From assembly GCF_002019645.1 (NCBI RefSeq), contig NZ_KV917374.1:1624696-1688695 (forward strand): DNA of 64,000 bases, in the 5' to 3' direction. This document shows, one piece after another, positions 1 to 6,996 of this stretch. Within the stretch, counting starts at the first letter, position 1. The number at the start of each line of letters is the position of its first letter. The notes beneath the pieces were generated by a model. The model had not been told where the DNA came from and searched no databases. It saw only the letters and a program-made list of their open reading frames with translations. Source of the stretch: Litchfieldia alkalitelluris. Lineage in GTDB: Bacteria; Bacillota; Bacilli; Bacillales; Bacillaceae_L. The position numbers were made by a program, and so were the translations under genes.

Positions 1-1
1 T

Positions 2-76
2 GGTCATTCGTCTAAAGAAACAGATGAAAAGCTTGTTTCTTTCCTTCAATCTCATCATATATCTTGTAGTGCATGA
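2..76 (+). CDS. C-terminal end of an upstream gene (partial)
   Basis: An open frame enters from the window edge and stops at the TGA at 74-76, giving 24 residues that end in HHISCSA. The start lies outside the window. The stretch is too short to assign a family. It could be the tail of a real gene or a chance open frame. The 240 bases that follow are AT-rich and hold no other gene, only the leader of the next gene. Confidence 0.3.
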   Translation, partial: GHSSKETDEKLVSFLQSHHISCSA

Positions 77-319
77 AATAATAGTCTTTTACATGCAAGA
101 TCTAACCAAATAATCAAGTAAACTTGGTTGTATCTGTAAAGGCAAGTTATGCCTCCTTACAACAAATTCTGTTATTGTGCTTAAAAATGAGTCTTCAGTA
201 GTAAATAATTATATTTAATTTTAACAGATTGTTATATATCTTCTATTTTTGCAAGGATAAAAATAGGATGATAGAGAATAGAATAAGTGAATAACTATTC
301 CTGTAAGGAGGTATAAAGG

Positions 320-1036
320 ATGAAACAAACGGTGTATATAACAGGAGCTGACCGAGGACTCGGATTATCTCTGTCAAAGGTGTTTCTTGAAAAGAACTTT
401 CGGGTATTTGCAGGTCGTTATATGAATGATTGGCCAGAGCTTGATGAATTGAAAAAGCAATTTGATGAGGACCTTGAGATTATTTCACTAGATGTCACGA
501 ATCAACAGTCTGTGGATGAAGCAGCCCGGTTAATCAGTGAAAAAGCGAATGGTCAGTTAGATATTCTCATTAATAATGCAGCCATTTATAAAGATCGTTC
601 AAAGGACATTTTTGGAGAATTTTATTATGACGATATGATGAAGTTGTATGATACAAATGTATTTGGACCGTTGCGTGTTTCTCAATCGGTGGTTCCTTTA
701 TTAATGAAAGGTGAAAGGAAAATGCTTGCTAACATTTCATCAGAAGCGGGAAGCTTGGCGGATTCTTGGAGAATAAAAGAGTATGGCTATTGTATGACTA
801 AATCAGCATTAAACATGCAATTAACAATCCTCCAAAATCATTTAAAAGATTTCGGAATCAAAGTTTTAGCTCTACATCCAGGATATGTGAAAACTTATAT
901 TATGGGTGATTTTAACCATGAGGCAACGATTGAAGCGGTTGAATCGGCAACAGGAATTGTCAATGAAATTTTAAAAGCTCCAGCGATTGAGGAGCATATG
1001 TTTATTGATTATCAAGGGAATAAAATGAATTGGTAA
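320..1036 (+). CDS. SDR-family oxidoreductase
   Basis: A short-chain dehydrogenase/reductase of 238 residues with one Rossmann domain, predicted cytosolic and NAD(P)(H)-dependent. The dinucleotide-binding glycine motif TGADRGLG is at residues 8-15, the NNAA motif near residue 87, a catalytic Ser in ISSEAGS near 140, and the YxxxK pair in YCMTK near 156-160. This is the complete catalytic set of classical SDRs, and the length is normal. The ATG follows a strong AAGGAGG with good spacing. The gene stands alone upstream of an aldo/keto reductase, 88 bases away, and the two could be co-transcribed. The substrate cannot be read from sequence. The family call is secure. Confidence 0.9.
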   Translation: MKQTVYITGADRGLGLSLSKVFLEKNFRVFAGRYMNDWPELDELKKQFDEDLEIISLDVTNQQSVDEAARLISEKANGQLDILINNAAIYKDRSKDIFGEFYYDDMMKLYDTNVFGPLRVSQSVVPLLMKGERKMLANISSEAGSLADSWRIKEYGYCMTKSALNMQLTILQNHLKDFGIKVLALHPGYVKTYIMGDFNHEATIEAVESATGIVNEILKAPAIEEHMFIDYQGNKMNW

Positions 1037-1124
1037 GATAAGCGCCAGGTTTGAAAAATCGTAACGTTCACTGTACACTTAGTTTATTAGATAAACAAAC
1101 TTATTTGCAGGAGGAGAGAGAACC

Positions 1125-1964
1125 TTGACAGACTCTTTACAAAGTACAACCACACTACATAATGGTGTGAAGATGCCATGGATTGGCTTGGGCGTATTTA
1201 AAGTACAAGATGGTGAGGAAGTTGTGAATTCGATAAAAGCCGCCATTGAAGCAGGGTATCGAAGCATTGATACAGCAGCCATTTATGGGAATGAAGAGGG
1301 TGTTGGCAGAGCCATTGCCGAATCAAGTGTCACTCGTGAAGAATTGTTCATTACAACAAAGGTATGGAATTCAAATCATGGCTATGAAGCAACACTAAAT
1401 GCATTTGATGAAAGTATGAAAAAGTTAGGTTTAGACTATCTGGATTTATTTTTAATTCATTGGCCACTACCATCACAAGACAAGTATGTAGAAACCTGGA
1501 AAGCGCTTGAAAAGCTCTATAAGGATGGGAGAGTTCGTGCCATTGGGGTAAGTAATTTTAAAATTCATCATCTTGAAGATATACTAGCAAACTGTGAAAT
1601 CAAACCAATGGTCAATCAAGTAGAATATCATCCGCGATTTAATCAAAGAGTATTACACGAGTTTTGTAAAAAGCACGAAATTCAGCTTGAAGCATGGTCT
1701 CCATTAATGCAGGGAGGTCTCCTAGAGGAACCAATTCTGGTAGAACTCGCACAGAAATACAATAAATCAACCGCTCAAATTATCATCCGTTGGGATTTGC
1801 AAACTGGTGTTGTGACGATACCAAAATCAACTAAACCACACCGAATTGTAGAGAATGCAGATGTATTTGATTTTGAGCTATCGCAAGAGGATATGGATCA
1901 AATTGATACCTTGAATTTGGATCAGCGTATGTTTGCTGACCCAGATAATTTTAATAAAATATAA
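1125..1964 (+). CDS. Aldo/keto reductase (glyoxal/methylglyoxal reductase-like)
   Basis: A 279-residue NADPH-dependent aldo/keto reductase, predicted as a cytosolic TIM barrel. The catalytic tetrad is visible: Asp and Tyr in DTAAIYGNE, Lys in TTKVWN and His in LIHWP. The phosphate-binding IPKST motif of the cofactor site is near residue 234. Length and motifs fit the YvgN/YtbE group of Bacillus, which reduces glyoxal and methylglyoxal; the exact substrate is an inference. Translation starts at TTG 1125, preceded by GGAGGAGAG at 5-8 bases. No in-frame ATG lies nearby, so TTG is the best start. A hairpin terminator follows at 1978. Confidence 0.9.
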   Translation: MTDSLQSTTTLHNGVKMPWIGLGVFKVQDGEEVVNSIKAAIEAGYRSIDTAAIYGNEEGVGRAIAESSVTREELFITTKVWNSNHGYEATLNAFDESMKKLGLDYLDLFLIHWPLPSQDKYVETWKALEKLYKDGRVRAIGVSNFKIHHLEDILANCEIKPMVNQVEYHPRFNQRVLHEFCKKHEIQLEAWSPLMQGGLLEEPILVELAQKYNKSTAQIIIRWDLQTGVVTIPKSTKPHRIVENADVFDFELSQEDMDQIDTLNLDQRMFADPDNFNKI

Positions 1965-1977
1965 AGAATAATAAACT

Positions 1978-2009
1978 CTACCTTTCATCTTAGATGAGGG
2001 TAGTTTTTT
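1978..2009 (+). terminator. Rho-independent terminator after aldo/keto reductase
   Basis: CTACC and GGTAG arms enclose an imperfect stem (TTCATCT/AGATGAG) followed by a run of six T. It lies 13 bases after the stop codon. Confidence 0.75.
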
Positions 2010-2404
2010 ATAGCTAAGCTTGTATGGCGGAGGATGTTTTATTAGGTTTTTAAATAAACTTCTAAATAAGAAGGTGCAAAAGCACCTTTAGAGTGAGGCA
2101 ATACGATAGTTCGTGATGGCTAACTTTAAGTAAATATGTAAAGACCTTAAGAATGAGCCGATTATAGTATAACAGGCTGTACAAGAATAATGATTTAACG
2201 TTTTGAGTAGATCTCTCGTTTCTTAATTGAATGGGATTTATGCTCTCTAGGAAGTGGAGATACACCTTTTAACAACAGGTGTTATATAAACAAGAGGACG
2301 CTCCTAAATTATTTTTTTATCAACAAATAAATATATGAGTTATAGGTATATTATTAGTAAGATGTTGTTCGATATCCATTTTAACCAAAAAGGAGGGTGG
2401 ATAA
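2010..2404. other. Gene-poor intergenic stretch
   Basis: No convincing gene here. A small hairpin (AAGGTG/CACCTT) is at about 2070-2090. The 67-residue minus-strand frame at 2062-2265 has no ribosome binding site and no recognisable motif. The last 15 bases are the AAAGGAGGG ribosome binding site of the next gene. Confidence 0.5.
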
Positions 2405-2875
2405 ATGTCACTGAAAAATCAACAGTTAATTAACATAGCATTGGTTTTACTATCCTGGCTAACATTACCTCTATTAGGTAAGCGGAACATTAAGAGATTT
2501 TTCCCAGCATCAATTCTTGTAGTGATTTTAGAATTTTTTAGTGTTTTAATTGGACGGAAGCAGAAGTGGTGGGTTTTTTATAAAAAACCAAATTCAATGA
2601 TATCAGGAGAGTTACCTTTTATAGTCGGTCCCTTTATTGTTGGTTCAATGTGGATATTAAAATTTACATATGGCAATTTCAAAAAGTTTATTGCACTAAA
2701 TGCTGTTATTGATTTAATCTTCGCATATCCAACAGTAAAAATTCTGGAAAAAAATAAAGTTTCCACATTGGTTCGATTAAATCACGTTCAATTTTTTCTT
2801 TATATCTTTTATAAAGCATTTTTTCTATATGGATTTCAATATATATTTGATAAGACACGAAACACATCTCAGTAG
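2405..2875 (+). CDS. Hypothetical multi-pass membrane protein
   Basis: A 156-residue protein with about four or five hydrophobic segments (roughly residues 8-24, 33-50, 70-88, 98-110 and 125-148) separated by short Lys/Arg-rich loops, including the conspicuous RKQKWWVFYKKP. This suggests an integral membrane protein of the cytoplasmic membrane. I know similar uncharacterised proteins in Bacillus but no experimentally defined function. The ATG follows AAAGGAGGG at 6 bases, so expression is credible. It stands alone and is followed by a tandem ACCGTCCCC repeat at 2901 that may double as its terminator. Confidence 0.7.
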   Translation: MSLKNQQLINIALVLLSWLTLPLLGKRNIKRFFPASILVVILEFFSVLIGRKQKWWVFYKKPNSMISGELPFIVGPFIVGSMWILKFTYGNFKKFIALNAVIDLIFAYPTVKILEKNKVSTLVRLNHVQFFLYIFYKAFFLYGFQYIFDKTRNTSQ

Positions 2876-2900
2876 TGACTTCCCCGGTTCATTTATGTTA

Positions 2901-2988
2901 GGGGAAAGGTTCTCATGCTTCCATTTGGAAGCATGAGAACCGTCCCCGTGCTTCCATTTGGAAGCATGAGAACCGTCCCCGTGCTTCC
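2901..2988. repeat. ACCGTCCCC palindromic repeat, one inverted plus two direct arms
   Basis: Three arms of the dispersed repeat: one left arm (GGTTCTCATGCTTCC) and two tandem right arms (GAGAACCGTCCCCGTGCTTCC), linked by CATTTGGAAGC. The arms can fold into a long hairpin. The repeat sits between convergent genes, and its last bases reach the stop codon of the SbtA-like gene at 2988. Confidence 0.9.
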
Positions 2989-3995
2989 TAAAGTATCCAT
3001 TTTGCTAGTTCGTAATAAACCGGTATACCGACAATAAGGTTGAAAGGGAAAGTTACCCCCAAGGCCAATCCTAAATAAATGGATGGATTTGCTTCAGGTA
3101 CAGATGTTTTAAGAGCTGCTGGTGCTGCAATATAAGAAGCACTCCCTGCTAAAACTCCCATTAAGGTAGCTCCTCCTAGAGATAATCCAACAAACATTCC
3201 TACAAAAACCCCTAACGTACCAAATAATAGTGGAGTGAACATTCCAAAAAGCAGTAATTTAATCCCATACTTTTTCACTTCTGGTAAACGTTGTCCTGCA
3301 ATTAATCCCATATTAAGTAGGAAAAGAATTAAAACACTTCCATATAAATCCATAAATAATGGTTTAACCATTGGTACAGCACGTTCGCCCAATACTAGCC
3401 CAATGAACAAACTTCCCACGAGTAGTAATATGCTTTTTCCGAAGAGACTTTCCCGGATCACTTCTTTATCTATTAAGTTAAGTGATGATGGAGTAATACC
3501 CACATTTTGAGAAGGAATTGATAACATTTCTTTTTTATTTTCAATGACCTTTAGTAAAAGTAATGAAACTAAGATGGCTGGACTTTCCATAAGGACAACT
3601 ATTGCATTCATAAATCCTTCATAAGCTATTCCACTTTTATCTAAAAAGGCAATCGCTGCTCCATAAGTAACAATGCTTATCGAGCCATAGGTTGCGGCTA
3701 AACCAATTGAATTTTTTAGATCCATTTTAATTAATCTCATAATAAAAAGCGTTATAACAGGAGTAACTATTCCTAGAAACAATGCCCCAAGAATTGGTCC
3801 TATTACAGATTCAATGGAGTAGTGGGACAGTTCAATTCCACCTTTAATTCCAATCGCAATTAATAAATAAATGCTTAATGCTTCACTTAATGCACCCGGA
3901 AATTTTAAATCTGATTTAAAGATTGCAGCAATAATTCCTAATACAAAAAACAATACAACCGGTGATAATAAGTTATCTACAATAATATCAGCCAT
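2988..3995 (-). CDS. SbtA-like sodium-dependent bicarbonate transporter family permease
   Basis: A 335-residue integral membrane protein with about ten hydrophobic helices arranged as two inverted halves. Family signatures are ATYGSISIVTYGAA near residue 100, an ESPAI motif near 137, and the C-terminal stretch AGSASYIAAPAALKTSVPEA followed by SIYLGLALGVTFPFN. These match the SbtA-type family (formerly DUF897), whose cyanobacterial founder imports bicarbonate with sodium. Whether this Bacillus member carries bicarbonate or another small anion is inferred. The ATG follows TAGGAGGGG. It is downstream of a DUF2294 gene on the same strand, and a terminator-like hairpin lies in its own leader (4028-4090), which suggests attenuation. 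Confidence 0.88.
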   Translation of the reverse strand: MADIIVDNLLSPVVLFFVLGIIAAIFKSDLKFPGALSEALSIYLLIAIGIKGGIELSHYSIESVIGPILGALFLGIVTPVITLFIMRLIKMDLKNSIGLAATYGSISIVTYGAAIAFLDKSGIAYEGFMNAIVVLMESPAILVSLLLLKVIENKKEMLSIPSQNVGITPSSLNLIDKEVIRESLFGKSILLLVGSLFIGLVLGERAVPMVKPLFMDLYGSVLILFLLNMGLIAGQRLPEVKKYGIKLLLFGMFTPLLFGTLGVFVGMFVGLSLGGATLMGVLAGSASYIAAPAALKTSVPEANPSIYLGLALGVTFPFNLIVGIPVYYELAKWIL

Positions 3996-4027
3996 GGTAC
4001 CCCTCCTAAGTAAAATAATTAATAAAC

Positions 4028-4090
4028 AAAAAAACCGACAATTTCAGAATTTGTATTGTTTAGATACAAATTTTAAAAGTTGTCGGTTTA
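4028..4090 (-). promoter_or_regulatory. Terminator-like hairpin in the leader of the SbtA-like gene
   Basis: Read on the minus strand, AAACCGACAA pairs with TTGTCGGTTT and is followed directly by a T run. An inner stem AATTTGTAT/ATACAAATT sits in the loop. The T run ends only about 33 bases before the start codon, leaving little room for a separate promoter and ribosome binding site. It therefore either terminates the upstream DUF2294 transcript or works as a leader attenuator of the transporter gene, or both. Confidence 0.7.
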
Positions 4091-4130
4091 TCTTTAGCTA
4101 GCTTACAAGCTTTTTAAAGATCTCCCTAAA

Positions 4131-4493
4131 TTAGAAGCTTTTTTCAAGGTCAATGAATAACTTAAAAATCATGACCCGTTCTCCTGAAATGGTGCTAATA
4201 TCCGTGTGAAAACTTTTTACTTCCACTCCAGTTTGTTTTAGGATAATTCCTTTTAAATCCTCAATTCCTGATTCAACGAGCTCGGAACGAATTTTCTTTA
4301 TTGAAATAATTCCTTCCTTTGTATCACAAACTGAATATTCAGCTGGTGTAAGAATCCCTTTTAATGTAACGATAACCATATCTCGTAAAATATCAGTCTT
4401 TACAGATACAGAACCACGTCCAAGGAAATCCTTTTCCCATTGAGTGATATTCTTACTAATTTCTGCTTCCACAAAGCCTTTGGATTTATCCAT
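4131..4493 (-). CDS. DUF2294 domain-containing protein
   Basis: A small soluble protein of 120 residues. It carries the hallmark pattern of DUF2294: GRGSVSVKTDI near residue 25, a VIVTLKGILTPAE segment near 41-53, and the C-terminal HTDISTISGERVMIF. No catalytic residues are assignable and the biochemical role is not known to me. The ATG at 4493 is preceded by a G-rich CAGGGGG ribosome binding site. It lies upstream of the SbtA-like permease on the same strand with a 135-base gap, so the two may be functionally linked. Its leader also contains a terminator-like hairpin that ends about 15-20 bases before the start codon. Confidence 0.82.
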   Translation of the reverse strand: MDKSKGFVEAEISKNITQWEKDFLGRGSVSVKTDILRDMVIVTLKGILTPAEYSVCDTKEGIISIKKIRSELVESGIEDLKGIILKQTGVEVKSFHTDISTISGERVMIFKLFIDLEKSF

Positions 4494-4508
4494 ATTTTAC
4501 CCCCTGAA

Positions 4509-4568
4509 TAAAAAATCGGTATATTCCCAGGACTTGTTGATTACTTAGTCAAGAAATATACCGATTTA
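4509..4568 (-). promoter_or_regulatory. Terminator-like hairpin in the leader of the DUF2294 gene
   Basis: On the minus strand AAATCGGTATATT pairs with AATATACCGATTT, followed by a run of T that ends about 15 bases before the start codon of the DUF2294 gene. A weaker inner stem (TTGA/TCAA, CTTG/CAAG) fills the loop. The closest upstream gene on this strand ends about 320 bases away. The hairpin is therefore better explained as part of this gene's own 5' leader than as the terminator of its neighbour. Confidence 0.65.
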
Positions 4569-4888
4569 TCTTATCTTCACTTCTCGTTTTTCTAGGTTCC
4601 TTTTTCATAGGGCCAATATAAAAAATAATTAACAATATGCTAAAGTGTCCTAAGTGTTAGAAATGAAAACAAATATCTCTCGGTTATCATATATCTACAT
4701 ATTTTAGCTTTGCTTTTAGAAAAAGTCAATGAATAATTCCTCAATAAGTTGTCCAATTTACTCCGCTCATCCACTCAAAATAGGGGACCGGCTATTTTAA
4801 GAAAGTAGGATACCCTAGAGGTTGCTCAGACTACCTAAATTAAAGTATTTCAATATCGTTATGGTAAATAGATTGATCTACCACTATG
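4569..4888. other. Intergenic stretch without a recognised gene
   Basis: About 320 AT-rich bases. I see no open frame with a ribosome binding site. It presumably contains the minus-strand promoter of the DUF2294 leader and the 3' end of the MerR-like gene transcript. Confidence 0.4.
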
Positions 4889-5878
4889 TTACCAAAATTT
4901 CCACCAACGTTGTTTCTCTCTCGAAGCTGCCACCTCTCGAAAGTTCGTTACAAGATCCTGGAATACTTCTTCTCGTTGCTGAACGGCTTGGGTATATTCT
5001 CTAAGTTCTTTTAGCGTTCGATTAATTTGCTCGATTTGCTTTTGTTCGCTTCCTAATGATTTTGAGAACTCATTTAATTCATGTCTTACATCACCAAGAG
5101 AATGATTGACTTTTACTAATGTTCTTTGGTTGTTGGTAGTAGTTGCTTTGATTGATTGGTTGATCTGTTTTGACACTTGTTCGTAAGTTCGTTCCGAATT
5201 CTTCGCAATGTTAGTTGATAGTTTTTCTAGTTGTTCGGAAGTACCTTGCGAATAGTTCGCAACTTTGTAAGATAGGGTTTCGAAACGTTCGGAAGTATGT
5301 TCTGAAACCTCTTGAATGCTTTCTGTTAAAACTTGTACTTCAGCTTTTCTCATATCATTTGATCTTTGAATAGATTTTGAGATTCCTTGGATCGTATGAA
5401 GCGAATTACTCACCAATTCATTTTTGATTTCATCAATGATTTCATTTTTATTATGCGCAATTTCGTGTTTGATTTCTTGTAATAGCTCTTGTTTAAAAGC
5501 CTCTATACTTAAATTCATTTGCTCCACTTGATTATCTTGTTGGTTGGATGTACCTGAAGGCACCAGCTGAGTATCATTTTGGCTTTCGTTCGGACTTGAT
5601 TCGGATGATTCGGAACTAGGTTCTGAAGCTCCATTAAGGTATTTATCGAGCAAAGATCGAATCATACTCTTATGAACCTTTTGATCGCGCATTTCTTTAA
5701 TTTTTTCTAGAATTGCTATTTCCTTTTCTGTATAAAATCTCGCACCCTGCTTTGTACGAGGAATGATAAGTAACCCTTGTAAATCCTTTTCCCATTGTCT
5801 AATCGTCCCAGTAGGGGTATTAATCTTCTCAGAAACTTCGTTAATGGAATATGCTCTCAAAAACTGAGTGTTATTCAT
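4889..5878 (-). CDS. MerR-type HTH protein with long coiled coil (DUF3967/RacA/TubY-like)
   Basis: A 329-residue protein. Residues 8-70 form a MerR-like winged helix (YSINEVSEKINTPTGTIRQW, then RFYTEKEIAILEKI). A Ser/Glu/Asn-rich linker spans about 85-120. A long coiled coil covers about 120-310 and contains 18-residue repeats of the pattern T-S/Y-E-x-x-E-x-L-S. The protein ends in a basic aromatic tail, EKQRWWKFW, a likely membrane or DNA contact. This layout resembles RacA, the TubY partition proteins and DUF3967 plasmid proteins, so a role in DNA organisation or segregation is plausible but unproven. The ATG has an AAGGGAAGG ribosome binding site. A decayed relative lies at 14545-14737. 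Confidence 0.78.
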   Translation of the reverse strand: MNNTQFLRAYSINEVSEKINTPTGTIRQWEKDLQGLLIIPRTKQGARFYTEKEIAILEKIKEMRDQKVHKSMIRSLLDKYLNGASEPSSESSESSPNESQNDTQLVPSGTSNQQDNQVEQMNLSIEAFKQELLQEIKHEIAHNKNEIIDEIKNELVSNSLHTIQGISKSIQRSNDMRKAEVQVLTESIQEVSEHTSERFETLSYKVANYSQGTSEQLEKLSTNIAKNSERTYEQVSKQINQSIKATTTNNQRTLVKVNHSLGDVRHELNEFSKSLGSEQKQIEQINRTLKELREYTQAVQQREEVFQDLVTNFREVAASREKQRWWKFW

Positions 5879-6002
5879 ATTTAAATACCTTCCCTTTCAA
5901 ATAATGATGTCAGTAGTAGTTTGATATCACTATATTCTCCAACCATAGTTCCTTTTTCCTCCAACATGACAAAAGCTATCAAAACAAGTGCTCATTCTAC
6001 AA

Positions 6003-6083
6003 GAAGCGCGGGGAAGCGCGGGGACGGTTCTCATGCTCCCAATTTTGGCACGGAAAGAAGCGCGAGAACCGTCCCCGTGCTTC
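6003..6083. repeat. ACCGTCCCC palindromic repeat pair
   Basis: Inverted pair: GAAGCGCGGGGACGGTTCTC and GAGAACCGTCCCCGTGCTTC, separated by about 20 bases, with a duplicated GCGCGGGGAA at the left edge. It sits in the roughly 310-base gap between the MerR-like gene and the DedA gene, which otherwise contains nothing recognisable. Confidence 0.9.
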
Positions 6084-6188
6084 AAAATACGCCTTAAGTC
6101 TTATGTGTAGTTACTTCTGTAGCACATCCTTTGATAGTGAGATATTCTCTATACTTAAATTTAATATAGAGTGCTGGAGTGAGGATGA

Positions 6189-6794
6189 ATGGCTGAATTT
6201 GTATGGAAGGTTATTGAAGAATGGGGGATATGGGGGGTATTGGCAGCATTGTTAGTTGAAGGGAGTGCAGTCCCCTTCTTTGGAACGTTATTCATTGTGA
6301 CAGTAGGATTTATAATGGAATTATCCTGGACTGAAATCACCATGATCTCCTTTGTAGGAAGCTTTTTGTACGCATTGGGTAGCTATATTCCCTATTTTAT
6401 TGGTAGAAAGCTAGGGAGTTCTGTTGAGAGCAGGCTAAGTTCTTCAAAAAGAGAAAAACTTGAAAAGATAAATTTGTATTTTAATAAATTTGGAATTTGG
6501 AGTGTCGCGATTTTTAGTCCCCTCCATTTAGGCAGTGTAGTTCCTTTAGTAGCGGGAATGTTTAAAATGAACCTTCGTATTTATACCTTACTTATCATGG
6601 TGGGAATGGCTCCTTCTACCTTTCTTCTATTAAGTATTGGCCGTTTTTATCAAGGAGATTCAAACACACTTCTTCAAACCATTAATCACTATCAAATCAT
6701 GATACTACTAGGAATTGGAGGTGTAACCATACTGTATCTATCATTAAAGCAATATCGTCATAATCAGAAAAAGAAACTCTCGAATCCAACATGA
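6189..6794 (+). CDS. DedA-family membrane protein
   Basis: A 201-residue integral membrane protein of the DedA/SNARE-associated (VTT) family. Family features are a re-entrant segment with the acidic LLVEGSAVPFFG at residues 17-28, GSFLYALGSYIPYFIGRKLG near 56-75, and the second re-entrant region RIYTLLIMVGMAPSTFLLLS near 128-148. Helices are predicted at about 13-30, 32-52, 52-72, 135-155 and 170-188. Known DedA proteins act as lipid flippases or affect membrane potential and drug resistance. The substrate here is unknown. Translation starts at ATG 6189 after GGAGTGAGG. It is monocistronic, with a degenerate ACCGTCCCC repeat following. Confidence 0.88.
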   Translation: MAEFVWKVIEEWGIWGVLAALLVEGSAVPFFGTLFIVTVGFIMELSWTEITMISFVGSFLYALGSYIPYFIGRKLGSSVESRLSSSKREKLEKINLYFNKFGIWSVAIFSPLHLGSVVPLVAGMFKMNLRIYTLLIMVGMAPSTFLLLSIGRFYQGDSNTLLQTINHYQIMILLGIGGVTILYLSLKQYRHNQKKKLSNPT

Positions 6795-6800
6795 TCCGAC

Positions 6801-6870
6801 GGAGAGCGTGGACAGTTCTCTTGCTTCCTTTGTAGAGGGATGGAAGCGCGAGAACCGTCCCCCTGCTTCC
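6801..6870. repeat. ACCGTCCCC repeat, degenerate left arm
   Basis: The right arm GAAGCGCGAGAACCGTCCCC is intact, while the left arm (GAGAGCGTGGACAGTTCTC) has several substitutions. Downstream of the DedA gene. Confidence 0.8.
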
Positions 6871-6926
6871 CCCCGAGACCCCAAGATTTACTATAAGGGT
6901 CTAGTACTCTATTAGTATTCACATTG

Positions 6927-6935
6927 TGCTATAAT
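6927..6935 (+). promoter_or_regulatory. Extended -10 promoter of the helicase operon
   Basis: TGCTATAAT matches an extended -10 (TGnTATAAT). The transcript should begin near 6942. This places the TTG at 6940 upstream of the message and argues that translation starts at ATG 6997. Confidence 0.6.
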
Positions 6936-6996
6936 TCATTTGGTAGAATGCCACTTATCTTTTGGGTGGTGGTTGATAAAGCAGGTGGACAAATTA

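Noticed and set aside
2062-2265. 67-residue minus-strand frame
   Set aside because: No ribosome binding site, no motif, low-complexity AT-rich translation.
6940-6996. TTG start 19 codons upstream for the SF1 helicase
   Set aside because: It precedes the predicted transcript start (extended -10 at 6927-6935) and has no ribosome binding site; ATG 6997 has AGGTGG.
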